Below, piece after piece: positions 52,402 to 61,213 of a stretch of 64,000 nt of DNA (position 1 is its first letter; each line of letters begins with the position of its first letter). Source of the stretch: CAIURC01 sp043777315 (GTDB lineage Bacteria; Verrucomicrobiota; Verrucomicrobiia; Chthoniobacterales; Chthoniobacteraceae); the NCBI GenBank assembly GCA_043777315.1, contig JAYVPW010000039.1, positions 16,199 to 80,198 of the forward strand, in the 5' to 3' direction. The notes under the pieces were generated by a model. That model worked only from the letters and a program-made list of their open reading frames with translations, searched no databases and was not told the origin of the DNA. The position numbers were made by a program, and so were the translations under genes.

Positions 52402-53778
52402 ATGTCCCCCACCCTCGCCATCCTCCCGCCAAATGGCCTCCTCCTGCTCACGCTCGGCGTGATCATCGGCCTCGTCCTCCTCATCGCGAAATTCAAATGC
52501 AACGCCTTTGTCGCGCTCGTCATCGCCTCGCTCGCCATCGGCCTCGGCTCCGGGATGCCGCTGATGACCCTCGGCACGCAGCTCGGAATCGTCGAGAGCT
52601 TCGAGGCCGGCGTCGCCAAAACCCTCGGCGGTCTCGCGATGATCATCGGCCTCGGCACCGTGCTCGGAAAGCTGCTCTCCGAGTCCGGCGCGGCCGAAGT
52701 CATCGCCAACACCATGGTCCGCTGGCTCGGCCCGAAGCGCCTCGATTACGCCGTGATGATCGTCGCGTTCATCATCGGCATTTCGATTTTTTTCAACGTC
52801 GGCGTCATCCTGCTCGGCCCCATCGCCTTCATGCTCGCGCGCGAAACGGGCACGCCGCTCCTGCGCCTCGCGCTCCCGATGGCGGCAGGACTTTCCACCG
52901 CGCACGGCCTCATCCCGCCGCATCCCGGGCCGATGGCCGCGATCACTTTGATCCACGCCGACACCGGCAAAACGATCCTCTATTCCCTCATCGTCGGCGC
53001 GCCGACCGCCCTCATCACCGGCCCGCTCCTCGCCCGCTGGGTCGCCCCGCGCGTGCCCGTCGAGCTCGGCGGATTGCTCGCGGAAATGAGCGGCCGCCCC
53101 GCCGCACCGATCGCCCCCGGCTTCGGCGTCAGCCTTTTCACGATGCTCCTCCCCGTGCTCCTGATGCTCCTCGCGACCGCCGCGAAAATCTCGCTCCCCG
53201 TCGAAAGCGCCGCGCGTCAATGGATCGAATTCATCGGCGCACCGACCGTCGCAATGCTCATCGCGGTGCTCGTTTCGTTCTACACTTTCGGCGTCCGCTG
53301 CGGCCTCACCCGCTCGCAGATTTTGAAGTTCAGCGAGGTCTGCCTCGGCCCCGTCGCCGGCCTTTTGCTGCTCATCGGCGCGGGCGGCGGCTTCAGCAAA
53401 GTGCTCGATAATTCCGGCGTCGGCGCAGCCATCGCGACCATCGGAAAAACGCTCCCGATTTCACCACTCCTCCTCGGCTGGTGCATGGCCGGGCTGCTCC
53501 GCATCGCCATCGGCAGCGCCACCGTCGCCGTCACCACCACCGCCGGCCTCATGGCTCCCGTCATCGCGGGCGATCCCAGCGTGAACAAGGAACTGCTCGT
53601 CCTCGCGATGGGCTCCGGCTCGCTCATCCTGTCGCACGTCAACGACTCCGGCTTTTGGTTCGTGAAAGAATACCTCGGCATGACCGTCGAGCAGACCTTC
53701 AAAACCTGGACCGTGGTCGAGACCGGCATCGCGACCGTCGCGATCGTCATCATCCTCGGGGTCAATGCGCTCGTCTGA
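52402..53778 (+). CDS. gntP: GntP family gluconate:H+ symporter
   Basis: 458 residues with about 12 hydrophobic helices. GntP marks: GLAMIIGLGTVLGKLLSESG, GISIFFNVGVILLGPI, PMAAGLSTAHGLIPPHPGP, GAGGGFSKVLDNSGVG and HVNDSGFWFVKEYLGMT. It imports gluconate or a related sugar acid with protons. A gluconokinase-like FGGY kinase is at 61214-62683, so the two might act in one pathway, though they are not adjacent. Confidence 0.93.
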   Translation: MSPTLAILPPNGLLLLTLGVIIGLVLLIAKFKCNAFVALVIASLAIGLGSGMPLMTLGTQLGIVESFEAGVAKTLGGLAMIIGLGTVLGKLLSESGAAEVIANTMVRWLGPKRLDYAVMIVAFIIGISIFFNVGVILLGPIAFMLARETGTPLLRLALPMAAGLSTAHGLIPPHPGPMAAITLIHADTGKTILYSLIVGAPTALITGPLLARWVAPRVPVELGGLLAEMSGRPAAPIAPGFGVSLFTMLLPVLLMLLATAAKISLPVESAARQWIEFIGAPTVAMLIAVLVSFYTFGVRCGLTRSQILKFSEVCLGPVAGLLLLIGAGGGFSKVLDNSGVGAAIATIGKTLPISPLLLGWCMAGLLRIAIGSATVAVTTTAGLMAPVIAGDPSVNKELLVLAMGSGSLILSHVNDSGFWFVKEYLGMTVEQTFKTWTVVETGIATVAIVIILGVNALV

Positions 53779-53813
53779 CCGGGGGAAGCTCACGAGTCCA
53801 TGAACCCCAAGCC

Positions 53814-53941
53814 GTCATCCTGAGCGAAGCCCGGCTTTGCGGGCGCAGTCGAAGGAACTCTTACTATTTCCCCCGTTGCGCGCGTAATCGGGGGAAATAG
53901 TTAGAGGTCCTTCGACTCCGCTTCGCTCCGCTCAGGATGAC
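53814..53941. repeat. Long palindromic repeat, family 1, copy 6
   Basis: Ends GTCATCCTGAGCG and CGCTCAGGATGAC; inner arms GTCGAAGGAACTCTTACTA and TAGTTAGAGGTCCTTCGAC; loop about 20 bases. It lies between gntP and the TIM-barrel protein gene. Confidence 0.92.
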
Positions 53942-54037
53942 GAAAGAAAGCAGCGTGTCCGCGCCATCGCTCCGCGCAAAATCCATCGACGCCCCCCGCC
54001 TTTCCCGGCGAAAAAACGCACCCACCAATCCACCACC

Positions 54038-54898
54038 ATGAAACGCCTCCTCCCCGCCCTTTTCGCCCTCGCCGCCATGCCTGTCGTCTGCCTGGCCGCT
54101 GAACCTGCGGCGGGCAGTTTCAAGGGTGCCATCGGCCTGCAGCTCTACAGTTTTCGCGACTCGTTCAAGGCCGACGTGCCCGGCTCGCTCGACAAAGTGA
54201 AGGCGCTCGGAATCGTCGAAGTCGAGACTGCCTCGACCTACGGAATGCCGCCGGAAAAATTCGTCGCGATGCTCGCGGAACGAGGCCTGAAGCCGATCAG
54301 CGGGCACTTTCAATACGGCGCGATGGAGAAAGACATCGACGCCTCCGTCGCCGAGGCGAAGGCTCTCGGGCTGAAATTCGCCGCCTGCCCGTGGATCCCG
54401 CACGACGTCGCGGAATTCACCGAAACCGTCGCTCGAAAAGCCGCCGCCGACTTCAACAAATGGGGCGAGGCCTTCGCGAAAGCGGGGATCAAATTTGCGT
54501 ATCACCCGCACGGCTACGAGTTCGTCCCGCGCCCCGATGGCAGCACGCTTTTTGATCTGCTCGCCACCGAGACCAAGCCCGAGTTCGTCACGTTCGAGAT
54601 GGACGTTTTCTGGATCATTTTCCCCGGACAGGACCCGGTGAAATTGATGGAAAAATACCCGACCCGCTTCTCGCTCATGCACCTCAAAGACCTCCGCAAA
54701 GGTGCGCGCACCGGCATCTACACCGGCCACACCGACGTGAAAGACAACGTGCCGATCGGCAGCGGCCAGGTCGATTGGCCCGCCGTCCTCCGCGAGGCAG
54801 CGAAGGTCGGCGTGAAGCATTATTTCATCGAGGACGAATCGCCCATCGCCGAGCAGCAGATGCCGGAAAGCATCCGCTACCTCGAGTCGCTGAAATAG
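54038..54898 (+). CDS. Secreted sugar phosphate isomerase/epimerase-like TIM barrel
   Basis: 286 residues with a signal peptide (LLPALFALAAMPVVCLA). The xylose isomerase-like TIM barrel is shown by GAIGLQLYSFRD, KALGIVEVETASTYG, FAYHPHGYEFVP, VTFEMDVFWIIFPGQDP, FSLMHLKDLRKG and YFIEDESP. Putative metal ligands lie in the H, E, D and H positions of these strands. This group acts on sugars or inositols; a periplasmic location is common in Verrucomicrobiota and Planctomycetota. The substrate is unknown. Confidence 0.88.
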   Translation: MKRLLPALFALAAMPVVCLAAEPAAGSFKGAIGLQLYSFRDSFKADVPGSLDKVKALGIVEVETASTYGMPPEKFVAMLAERGLKPISGHFQYGAMEKDIDASVAEAKALGLKFAACPWIPHDVAEFTETVARKAAADFNKWGEAFAKAGIKFAYHPHGYEFVPRPDGSTLFDLLATETKPEFVTFEMDVFWIIFPGQDPVKLMEKYPTRFSLMHLKDLRKGARTGIYTGHTDVKDNVPIGSGQVDWPAVLREAAKVGVKHYFIEDESPIAEQQMPESIRYLESLK

Positions 54899-54919
54899 CC
54901 GCGGACGAGAAGGCGCGAC

Positions 54920-55876
54920 CTACTCGCCCTTCCGTTCCCAGTGTTCTTTCTTGGCAATCGAATCGGCGAGGTGGAGCGGCCACTCGGGATCTTTCAAGAA
55001 GTCGCTGCCGCTGTTTTTCAGCTCGCGATACGTCTCCACGTAAATCGCGTTTTCCTGCGAATCTTTGTCGCCGAGCGCGGGATAACGCCGCACCGCTTCC
55101 TCCTGCGCGCGCTTCGTGATTTGCGCGGGCGTCTCCAGCAGCGCGGGCGGCGCGGCGACCTTTTCCGCCGGAGCTTCGCCGAGGATTTGCACGCCGTCGC
55201 TGGCGAGGGAAATGCGCAGGTCGTTCACCAGCACGATCGTCTCGCCGCCCTTCACCTCGTCGAGCGGCAGCACCTCGCCGGCCTTGAGCAGGTAGGGTTT
55301 TCCATCCACGACCACGCGCGCATCCTTCAGCATCCGGACGCGCCGGCCCGTCGGCGATTCGGCGGTTTTCCCGCCGAGTTCGCGCGTGAGCAGCGGCAGC
55401 TCTGGCTCCGGCGCGGGCGGCACCGGCACCACGGTGGCGGGCGTCTCGGACGACGCCGCAGTCACGCGCGCGAACCGTTCCGCGGCGACGTAGCCGCGCT
55501 CGAAAAACGCGAGCACCGCCCCGAGCAGGCAGGTCATTCCGACCGCCAGAAACACCCCATTTCGCTGATGGAAAACGTGCAAACGAGCGAGCACCCACAG
55601 CAGGGTGAACGCGAGCAGACATGCCGCCAGCGGCAGCAGCGCGCGCGAGCCGGTGAGCAGATTTGCGATCACCAGCAGCACGAGCGCGAGGCCGAGAAAA
55701 AGCAGCCCCAACTGCAGATTCCGCACGCCCGCCGGCTTCGGCTTCATCGGCAAATCCACGTATTGCGGCACGAATTCCCCAGTCTTTTTAGGCCGCGTTT
55801 CGGCGGACTCTTTGTGCAAAAGACCGCGCAGATTTTCGATGGGGGTTTCGGGTTTATCCACGGGTCGAAATCTCAA
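54920..55876 (-). CDS. Membrane protein of unknown function, coupled to the receiver-MBL gene
   Basis: 318 residues from a TTG start at 55876. That start overlaps the TGA stop of the upstream receiver-MBL gene as TTGA, so coupling decides the start. There are three hydrophobic helices (LGLLFLGLALVLLVIANLL, ALLPLAACLLAFTLLWVLA, VFLAVGMTCLLGAVLAFF), then a periplasmic or cytoplasmic tail with MLKDARVVVDGKPYLLKAGEVLP, resembling a small beta-rich SH3-like segment. No family is recognised. Confidence 0.7.
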   Translation of the reverse strand: MRFRPVDKPETPIENLRGLLHKESAETRPKKTGEFVPQYVDLPMKPKPAGVRNLQLGLLFLGLALVLLVIANLLTGSRALLPLAACLLAFTLLWVLARLHVFHQRNGVFLAVGMTCLLGAVLAFFERGYVAAERFARVTAASSETPATVVPVPPAPEPELPLLTRELGGKTAESPTGRRVRMLKDARVVVDGKPYLLKAGEVLPLDEVKGGETIVLVNDLRISLASDGVQILGEAPAEKVAAPPALLETPAQITKRAQEEAVRRYPALGDKDSQENAIYVETYRELKNSGSDFLKDPEWPLHLADSIAKKEHWERKGE

Positions 55877-57210
55877 ACGTACTCGGTCTGCCCGTCGTAG
55901 CCGTGGCTCACCAGGCAGGGGTGGCCGATGGTCGCCAGAATCTGCCGGGTGATGTTCAGCTTGTTCTCGAGAAAGTTGTCATCATGGATCGGGTCGTGGT
56001 GCGTGATGATCCAGCGTTTCGCGCCGGAAAGCTTCGCGAGCAGGCACGCGTTCGAGACCGAGCTGTGGCCCCAGCCGATCTTGTCGGGATATTCGTCGTT
56101 CGTGTATTGCGCCTCGTGGATCAGCACGTCCACGCCGGTGAAAAAATCGATCTGCTTCCGGTACGGCGCGACCAGCGGGTGGTCGATCGTCATCCCCTCT
56201 GGCGAGCCCGTGTAACCCTGCAAAAACTCGTTGTCCGGCACCCACGCGATCTTGAATCCATCGAGGTCGATCTTGTACCCGACAGTCGCGCCGGGGTGCT
56301 GCGTGAATTCCCACGAGATCTTCACGTCACCAAAAACGAGCGGATTGCTGGCGAGATGCTTGAAGCAAATGCTCGAGTTCAAGTCGTCCATCTGGACCGG
56401 GAAATATTCGCGATCGAGCTGACCGCGAAAGACCGACTCGATGTTCTTGCCGAAGCCCTCCGCGCCGTAGATTTCGATCTCGAAACCGGGCACGTACGCC
56501 GGCGCAAAAAACGGGAAACCCTGGATGTGATCCCAGTGCGTGTGCGTGATGAAAAGGTGCAGCTTGCGCGAGGTCTGCGTCATCAGCGCGAGGCCGAGAT
56601 CACGGATGCCGGAGCCGGCATCGAAGATAAATTTTTCTTCGCCGTACGTGACCGACAGGCATGAGGTATTGCCGCCATGCCGGAGGAAGCGCGCGCCCGG
56701 CGTCGGAGTCGATCCACGTGTTCCCCACAAGCTGAAACGCCCGTGCTGCGCGGCCAGCCGCGGCTTGTAAACATCCGGCTCTCGCGGCGCCTCCACCGGC
56801 GCGACGCCGAGCAAACTCGCCCGCTGCCGACGCGCGAAAAACGCGTCCACTTTTTCGATGAGTTCATCCATGTTGAACGGTTTGAAGAGCAGGTCGAAAC
56901 GGCCGAGCTCGCCGAGCGTCGCCTTGTCGATTTTAAGGTCGCGCGTCATGCAGATCATCACGCCCATTTTCGCGCAGCGGGGATCGGCGTGCAGCGTTTT
57001 GAGAATCCCGAAGCCGTGGACCCGCGGCATCATCATATCGAGGATCGCGAGGTCCGGGGAAGTCTCGCGAGACTTGCGCAGACACTCTTCGCCGTCGGTC
57101 GCGATTTCCACTTCGTAGCCCCGGCCTCGCAGCGCCTCGCTCATTTTGAAGGCGGTCACGCGCACTTCTTCGCCGATGAGGATCTTGCCTCGTGATTGTG
57201 GGGGATTCAT
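55873..57210 (-). CDS. Response regulator receiver fused to a metallo-beta-lactamase-fold hydrolase
   Basis: 445 residues from the ATG at 57210. Residues about 8-125 are a receiver domain: ILIGEEV (Glu-Glu in place of the usual Asp-Asp), phosphoacceptor aspartate in DLAILDMMMPRVHGFGIL, MICMTRD and the conserved lysine in LFKPF. A linker leads to a metallo-beta-lactamase-fold domain (about 160-445): GTRGSTPTPGARF, HGGNTSCLSV, the metal motif THTHWDHIQG, VLIHEAQYTNDEY, GHSSVSNA and ITHHDPIHDD. This is the PDE/PhnP-like branch. Predicted role: a phosphorylation-controlled hydrolase of cyclic nucleotides or phosphodiesters (inference). The stop overlaps the next gene. Confidence 0.85.
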   Translation of the reverse strand: MNPPQSRGKILIGEEVRVTAFKMSEALRGRGYEVEIATDGEECLRKSRETSPDLAILDMMMPRVHGFGILKTLHADPRCAKMGVMICMTRDLKIDKATLGELGRFDLLFKPFNMDELIEKVDAFFARRQRASLLGVAPVEAPREPDVYKPRLAAQHGRFSLWGTRGSTPTPGARFLRHGGNTSCLSVTYGEEKFIFDAGSGIRDLGLALMTQTSRKLHLFITHTHWDHIQGFPFFAPAYVPGFEIEIYGAEGFGKNIESVFRGQLDREYFPVQMDDLNSSICFKHLASNPLVFGDVKISWEFTQHPGATVGYKIDLDGFKIAWVPDNEFLQGYTGSPEGMTIDHPLVAPYRKQIDFFTGVDVLIHEAQYTNDEYPDKIGWGHSSVSNACLLAKLSGAKRWIITHHDPIHDDNFLENKLNITRQILATIGHPCLVSHGYDGQTEYV

Positions 57211-57292
57211 CGCACGCGACACTGCACAGCGCAGAGAGGAACAAAAGTTCGCGCGGAGGAAAAGAACGGAAACCAAGCCAGCCCGCGCCTTC

Positions 57293-58672
57293 TCATAAAA
57301 CGGTCCCTCGCAGCAGCAGCAGCGCAACGCTGAAGTAAATCACCAGACCTGTCACATCGACGAGCGTCGCCACGAAAGGCGCGGATGACGTCGCCGGATC
57401 GAGCCCGATGCGGCGCAAAATCAGCGGCAGCATCGAGCCGGCGACCGCGCCCCACAGCACCACGCCCATCACCGCGCACGCGACGGTCAGCGCGACGAGA
57501 AAGTGATGCGGCCCGTACGTCGTCGAGACCGCCGACCAAAGCTCGATCCGCGCAAACCCGATCACCCCGAGAATCCCGCCCAATAACAATCCCGCGGTGA
57601 TCTCCTTTCGCATCACGACCCACCACTGATGCAGCCGCACCTCGCCCAGCGCCATCGCGCGGATGATTAAAGTCGAGGCCTGCGAGCCCGCATTTCCGCC
57701 GCTCGAAATGATCAGCGGCACGAACAGCGAGAGCACGAACGCCTTCGTAATCTCGCGCTCGAAAAAACCCATTGCCACCGCCGTGAACATTTCGCCGACG
57801 AACAGAATCGCCAGCCACGGCGCGCGCTTTTTCACCATCATCCACATCGACGCCTCCATGTACGGCTCTTCCAGCGCGACGACACCGCCCATTTTCTGGA
57901 TGTCCTCGGTCGCCTCCTCCTCCTGCACATCGAGCATGTCATCGACCGTCACGATCCCGAGCAGCTTCTCCTCCGAGTCGATGACCGGCAGCGTGTTGCG
58001 ATCGTATTTTTTGAAAAGGTCGAGCGCCAGTTCCGCGTCATCCGTCGCCCGCATCGCGACGAACGAACTGTCATGCACCTCCGCGACTTTCGTTTCCACC
58101 GGCCGCAGCAGGATCTCGCGGATGCGCAAATCGTCGATCAGCCGGCCGCGTTCGTCCGTGACGTAAAGCACGTTGAGCGTCTCCGAATCGCTCCCATTTT
58201 CCCGGATGTGATCGAGCACCTGCTGAATCGTCCAATCCGCGCGAACGCTGATGAAATCAGGGGTCATCAGCCGGCCGACGCTTCCTTCCGGGTAATTCAA
58301 CAGCCCCTGCGCGACCGCCCGTTCCTCCGGCGAAAGCAGCGTCAGCAACTGCGCCACCGCCGCTCCCGGCAGCTCCTCGAGCAGCGCCGTCCGATCGTCC
58401 GGCGACATGTCGTTGAGAATGCGCGCAGCGTCCTCGCGGCCCATCGCTTTCAGCACGACGTGCTGCGCGTCGGGATCGAGATATTCCAGCACCTCCGTCG
58501 CTTCGTCGTGCGGCAAAAGCCGGAAGACCACCGCCTGATCTTCGTCCGGCAAATCGGTGATCAACTCCGCCACATCGACCGGCGCAAAATCGACGAGCAC
58601 CTCGTGCAAGCCGGTGAAATTCCGGGCTTCGATCAGCTCTTTGATTTCGGGTCCGAGGAGGTTGCCGAGCAT
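57293..58672 (-). CDS. mgtE: Magnesium transporter MgtE
   Basis: 459 residues from the ATG at 58672. The N-terminal helical domain (VDVAELITDLPDEDQAVVFRLL, ATEVLEYLD) precedes two CBS domains (GSVGRLMTPDFISV, YDRNTLPVIDSEEKLLGIVT) and five membrane helices with APWLAILFVGEMFTA, SSGGNAGSQAS and TSSAPFVATLVDVTGL. The cytoplasmic domains gate the channel by sensing magnesium. Divergent from dnaX (137-bp gap). No M-box riboswitch was recognised upstream. Confidence 0.95.
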   Translation of the reverse strand: MLGNLLGPEIKELIEARNFTGLHEVLVDFAPVDVAELITDLPDEDQAVVFRLLPHDEATEVLEYLDPDAQHVVLKAMGREDAARILNDMSPDDRTALLEELPGAAVAQLLTLLSPEERAVAQGLLNYPEGSVGRLMTPDFISVRADWTIQQVLDHIRENGSDSETLNVLYVTDERGRLIDDLRIREILLRPVETKVAEVHDSSFVAMRATDDAELALDLFKKYDRNTLPVIDSEEKLLGIVTVDDMLDVQEEEATEDIQKMGGVVALEEPYMEASMWMMVKKRAPWLAILFVGEMFTAVAMGFFEREITKAFVLSLFVPLIISSGGNAGSQASTLIIRAMALGEVRLHQWWVVMRKEITAGLLLGGILGVIGFARIELWSAVSTTYGPHHFLVALTVACAVMGVVLWGAVAGSMLPLILRRIGLDPATSSAPFVATLVDVTGLVIYFSVALLLLRGTVL

Positions 58673-58809
58673 GGGAAAACAGGTTTTGGGCGCGAGTGCG
58701 GAGAGCGTCGAGGAAAAGGTTGCGCCCGCGATCACGCGAGTCTGGGACCGCGCAAAACCGCTCCGCACTTTTGATTGGCCGCCTCCCGCGCCGCCACTAG
58801 CGTTTCGCT

Positions 58810-60576
58810 GTGAGCTACACGGTTTTCGCACGCAAATATCGCCCGCAGACGTTCGACGACGTGATCGGGCAGGAGCACATCACGACGACGTTGAAAAACG
58901 CGATCGAGCAGCAGCGCCTCGCCCACGCTTACATTTTCGTCGGCCCGCGTGGGACCGGGAAAACCTCGACCGCGCGCATCATGGCGAAGGCGCTCAACTG
59001 CGAAAAAGGCCCGACGATTTTGCCCTGCGGAAACTGCGACGCCTGCCGCGAGATCGAGCGTGGCACAGGGATGGACGTGATGGAGTTCGACGCCGCCTCG
59101 AACACGCAGGTCGATAAAATCCGCGAGATCATCATCGAAAACGTCAAGTACCAGCCGACCCGCGGGAAATACAAAATCTACATCGTGGACGAGGTCCACA
59201 TGCTCTCCGCGTCGTCGTTCAACGCGCTCTTGAAAACGCTCGAGGAGCCGCCGCCGCACGTGATGTTCATCTTCGCCACGACGAACATTGAGAAGGTGCC
59301 GACGACCATCCTCAGTCGCTGCCAGCGCTTCGATTTGAAGCGCATTTCCGTCCCGCTCATTTCCGGCCATCTGCTCGAAATCGCGCGGAAGGAAAACATC
59401 GCGCTGAGCACCACCGCCGCCGACACGCTCGGTCGCGGAGCCGAGGGCGGAATGCGCGACGCCGAGTCGATGCTCGATCAACTCGTCGCCTTCTGCGGCG
59501 ACAAAATCGAAGAGGCCGACGTGCTGAAAATCTTCGGCTTCACCGCGAAACAGACCGTCGCGAATCTCAGCGAATTCCTCATCGAGGCCGATGTCCCGCG
59601 GGCACTCGGACTGATCCACGAACAAGCCGAAGCCGGCAAAGATCTCAGCCGCCTCCTCGGCGATCTGATCACACATCTCCGCAATCTCCTCGTCTCAAAG
59701 GCCGATCCCGGCGGCGTGAAAGACGAACTCGGCGACGACGCGCTCGCCGCCCTGGCTGCGCAAGCCGGGCGGCTGCCGATGAGCAAATTGCTCGAACTGA
59801 TCGAGCAATTCGCCTCCGCCGAAGCGCAGATGAAATGGGCGCCGAACAAGCGAATGCACTTCGAGATCGCGATCATCCGCGCCGTGCAAACTCTCAGCCA
59901 GGCCAGCCTCACCGACGTCATCGAGGCGCTCGCCGCGATGCGCGACGGCAAGGAAATCGCCCCGCCCGCGCCGCGCCCGTCGCCCGCCAAGCCTGTGGCG
60001 AAGCCGCTTCCCAGCCCGGCCGTCGAAAAGTCCGTCGCCCCACCAACGGTCGCCGTTCCCCAAATCCCCGCCGAGCCTCTCCCGCAAAAAGCTCCCAATG
60101 CGCCGACGCCGGAACCACCCGCGCTTACACCCGTCATCGCGGAGTCCGCTGGAGAGCATCGCGCCGTCGATGCTCCGCCCGCGCCCGCCGCACCGCCGAT
60201 CACCCCCGAAAATCTGTGGTCCGGCCTGCTCGTGGAAATCCGCCGTCAGCGTCCGCTCATCGCCATGTGGGTCGAAGCCGGGACCGTCCTCGACCTCGAC
60301 GCCAACAGCGCCACGGTCGGCTTTCCGACCGACTCGCTCGCGCCGGAATATTGCGACCAGCCGGGCAACCGCGGCTTGCTCGAAGAAATCGCCAGCAAGC
60401 TCGCCGGTCGTGTTTTGAAGTTCAAATTCGTCAAGCGCGCGGAACTCAAAACCGCCGTGGAAAACAAGCCAGCGCAGAACGCTGAAACGCCGGTCGATCC
60501 AGTCGAAGCCTTCAAAAACGATCCGCTCATCCGCAAAGCGCTCGAACTTTTCAAAGCCGAAATCCAGCCGGCCTGA
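58810..60576 (+). CDS. dnaX: DNA polymerase III subunit gamma/tau
   Basis: 588 residues from the GTG at 58810. It has ARKYRPQTFDDVIGQEHI, Walker A GPRGTGKTSTA, the zinc cysteines (NCEKG and CGNCDAC), IVDEVHMLSASSFNALLKTLEEPP, and the sensor TTILSRCQRFDLK. A long Pro/Ala-rich linker (about 385-460) leads to a C-terminal domain, so this is the tau-length form. ybaB follows, a common arrangement. Confidence 0.96.
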   Translation: MSYTVFARKYRPQTFDDVIGQEHITTTLKNAIEQQRLAHAYIFVGPRGTGKTSTARIMAKALNCEKGPTILPCGNCDACREIERGTGMDVMEFDAASNTQVDKIREIIIENVKYQPTRGKYKIYIVDEVHMLSASSFNALLKTLEEPPPHVMFIFATTNIEKVPTTILSRCQRFDLKRISVPLISGHLLEIARKENIALSTTAADTLGRGAEGGMRDAESMLDQLVAFCGDKIEEADVLKIFGFTAKQTVANLSEFLIEADVPRALGLIHEQAEAGKDLSRLLGDLITHLRNLLVSKADPGGVKDELGDDALAALAAQAGRLPMSKLLELIEQFASAEAQMKWAPNKRMHFEIAIIRAVQTLSQASLTDVIEALAAMRDGKEIAPPAPRPSPAKPVAKPLPSPAVEKSVAPPTVAVPQIPAEPLPQKAPNAPTPEPPALTPVIAESAGEHRAVDAPPAPAAPPITPENLWSGLLVEIRRQRPLIAMWVEAGTVLDLDANSATVGFPTDSLAPEYCDQPGNRGLLEEIASKLAGRVLKFKFVKRAELKTAVENKPAQNAETPVDPVEAFKNDPLIRKALELFKAEIQPA

Positions 60577-60581
60577 GCTAC

Positions 60582-60651
60582 ACCACGGATGACGCGAATG
60601 ACGCGGATTCAGAATCGGAACATCCGCGCGATCCGCGCCATCCGCGGTTCA
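60582..60651. repeat. Palindromic repeat, ATCCGCGG family, second copy
   Basis: ACCACGGATGACGCGAATGA and following bases pair with ATCCGCGCCATCCGCGGTT (60631-60649). Related to the element at 28891-28957. It fills the dnaX-ybaB gap, so a dnaX-ybaB mRNA would carry this hairpin. Confidence 0.75.
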
Positions 60652-60677
60652 AATTTCAACCCATCGAGATTCAAAAT

Positions 60678-60992
60678 ATGAACATCCAAAAAATGATGAA
60701 GCAGGCCGCCAAGATGCAGGAGCAAATGGCGCAAACGCAGGCGGAACTCGCCGACAAACAAGTCACCGCGACGGCAGGCGGCGGCAAAGTCACCGTCATC
60801 GCGAATGGCGCGGGCGATGTCGTTTCGATCAAGATCAGCAAAGAAGTCGTCGATCCCGAGGACGTGGAAATGCTCGAAGAGCTCATCCTCACGGGCGTCC
60901 GAAAGGCGATCGAAGAAGGCAAGGCGCTGGCCCAAAATGAGATGGGCAAACTCACGGCGGGCATGGGCCTCCCGCCCGGATTGGGCTTCTGA
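60678..60992 (+). CDS. ybaB: YbaB/EbfC nucleoid-associated protein
   Basis: 104 residues. MNIQKMMKQAAKMQEQMA, GGGKVTVIANGAGDVVSIKI, VDPEDVEMLEELILTGVRKA and the end GMGLPPGLGF are all typical. It is a small dimeric DNA-binding protein, usually next to dnaX and recR. Confidence 0.95.
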   Translation: MNIQKMMKQAAKMQEQMAQTQAELADKQVTATAGGGKVTVIANGAGDVVSIKISKEVVDPEDVEMLEELILTGVRKAIEEGKALAQNEMGKLTAGMGLPPGLGF

Positions 60993-61049
60993 CGCGGGCC
61001 GCCAAATCAGCGGACAGCCGATCGCCCCGCGAAGAGCGAACCGAGGGTG

Positions 61050-61202
61050 ATGAAAACCATCAGCCTTCTCACCGTGATCGCAGCCGCGGCGGTCATGTTT
61101 CTTTCGGCCTGCGCAGCCGACCACGCATCCGGTTCAGCGAGCGGCACCGGTGCCGTCAGTGGCAGCGGCGCGGCCGGTGGCGCGGCGAGCGGCGGCCGAT
61201 AA
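61050..61202 (+). CDS. Very small Gly/Ala/Ser-rich lipoprotein
   Basis: 50 residues from the ATG at 61050, preceded by GAGGGTG. The lipoprotein signal is ISLLTVIAAAAVMFLSAC, with lipobox LSAC. The mature part is about 30 residues and almost only Gly, Ala and Ser (GSASGTGAVSGSGAAGG), so it is probably unstructured. It follows ybaB by about 57 bp. Short, but the signal and start context support a real gene. Confidence 0.6.
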   Translation: MKTISLLTVIAAAAVMFLSACAADHASGSASGTGAVSGSGAAGGAASGGR

Positions 61203-61213
61203 TACCTTCCCGC

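Noticed and set aside
60080..60100. Possible programmed frameshift site (C AAA AAG) in dnaX
   Set aside because: In the reading frame the codons are CAA AAA GCT, which does not match the X XXY YYZ slippery pattern.
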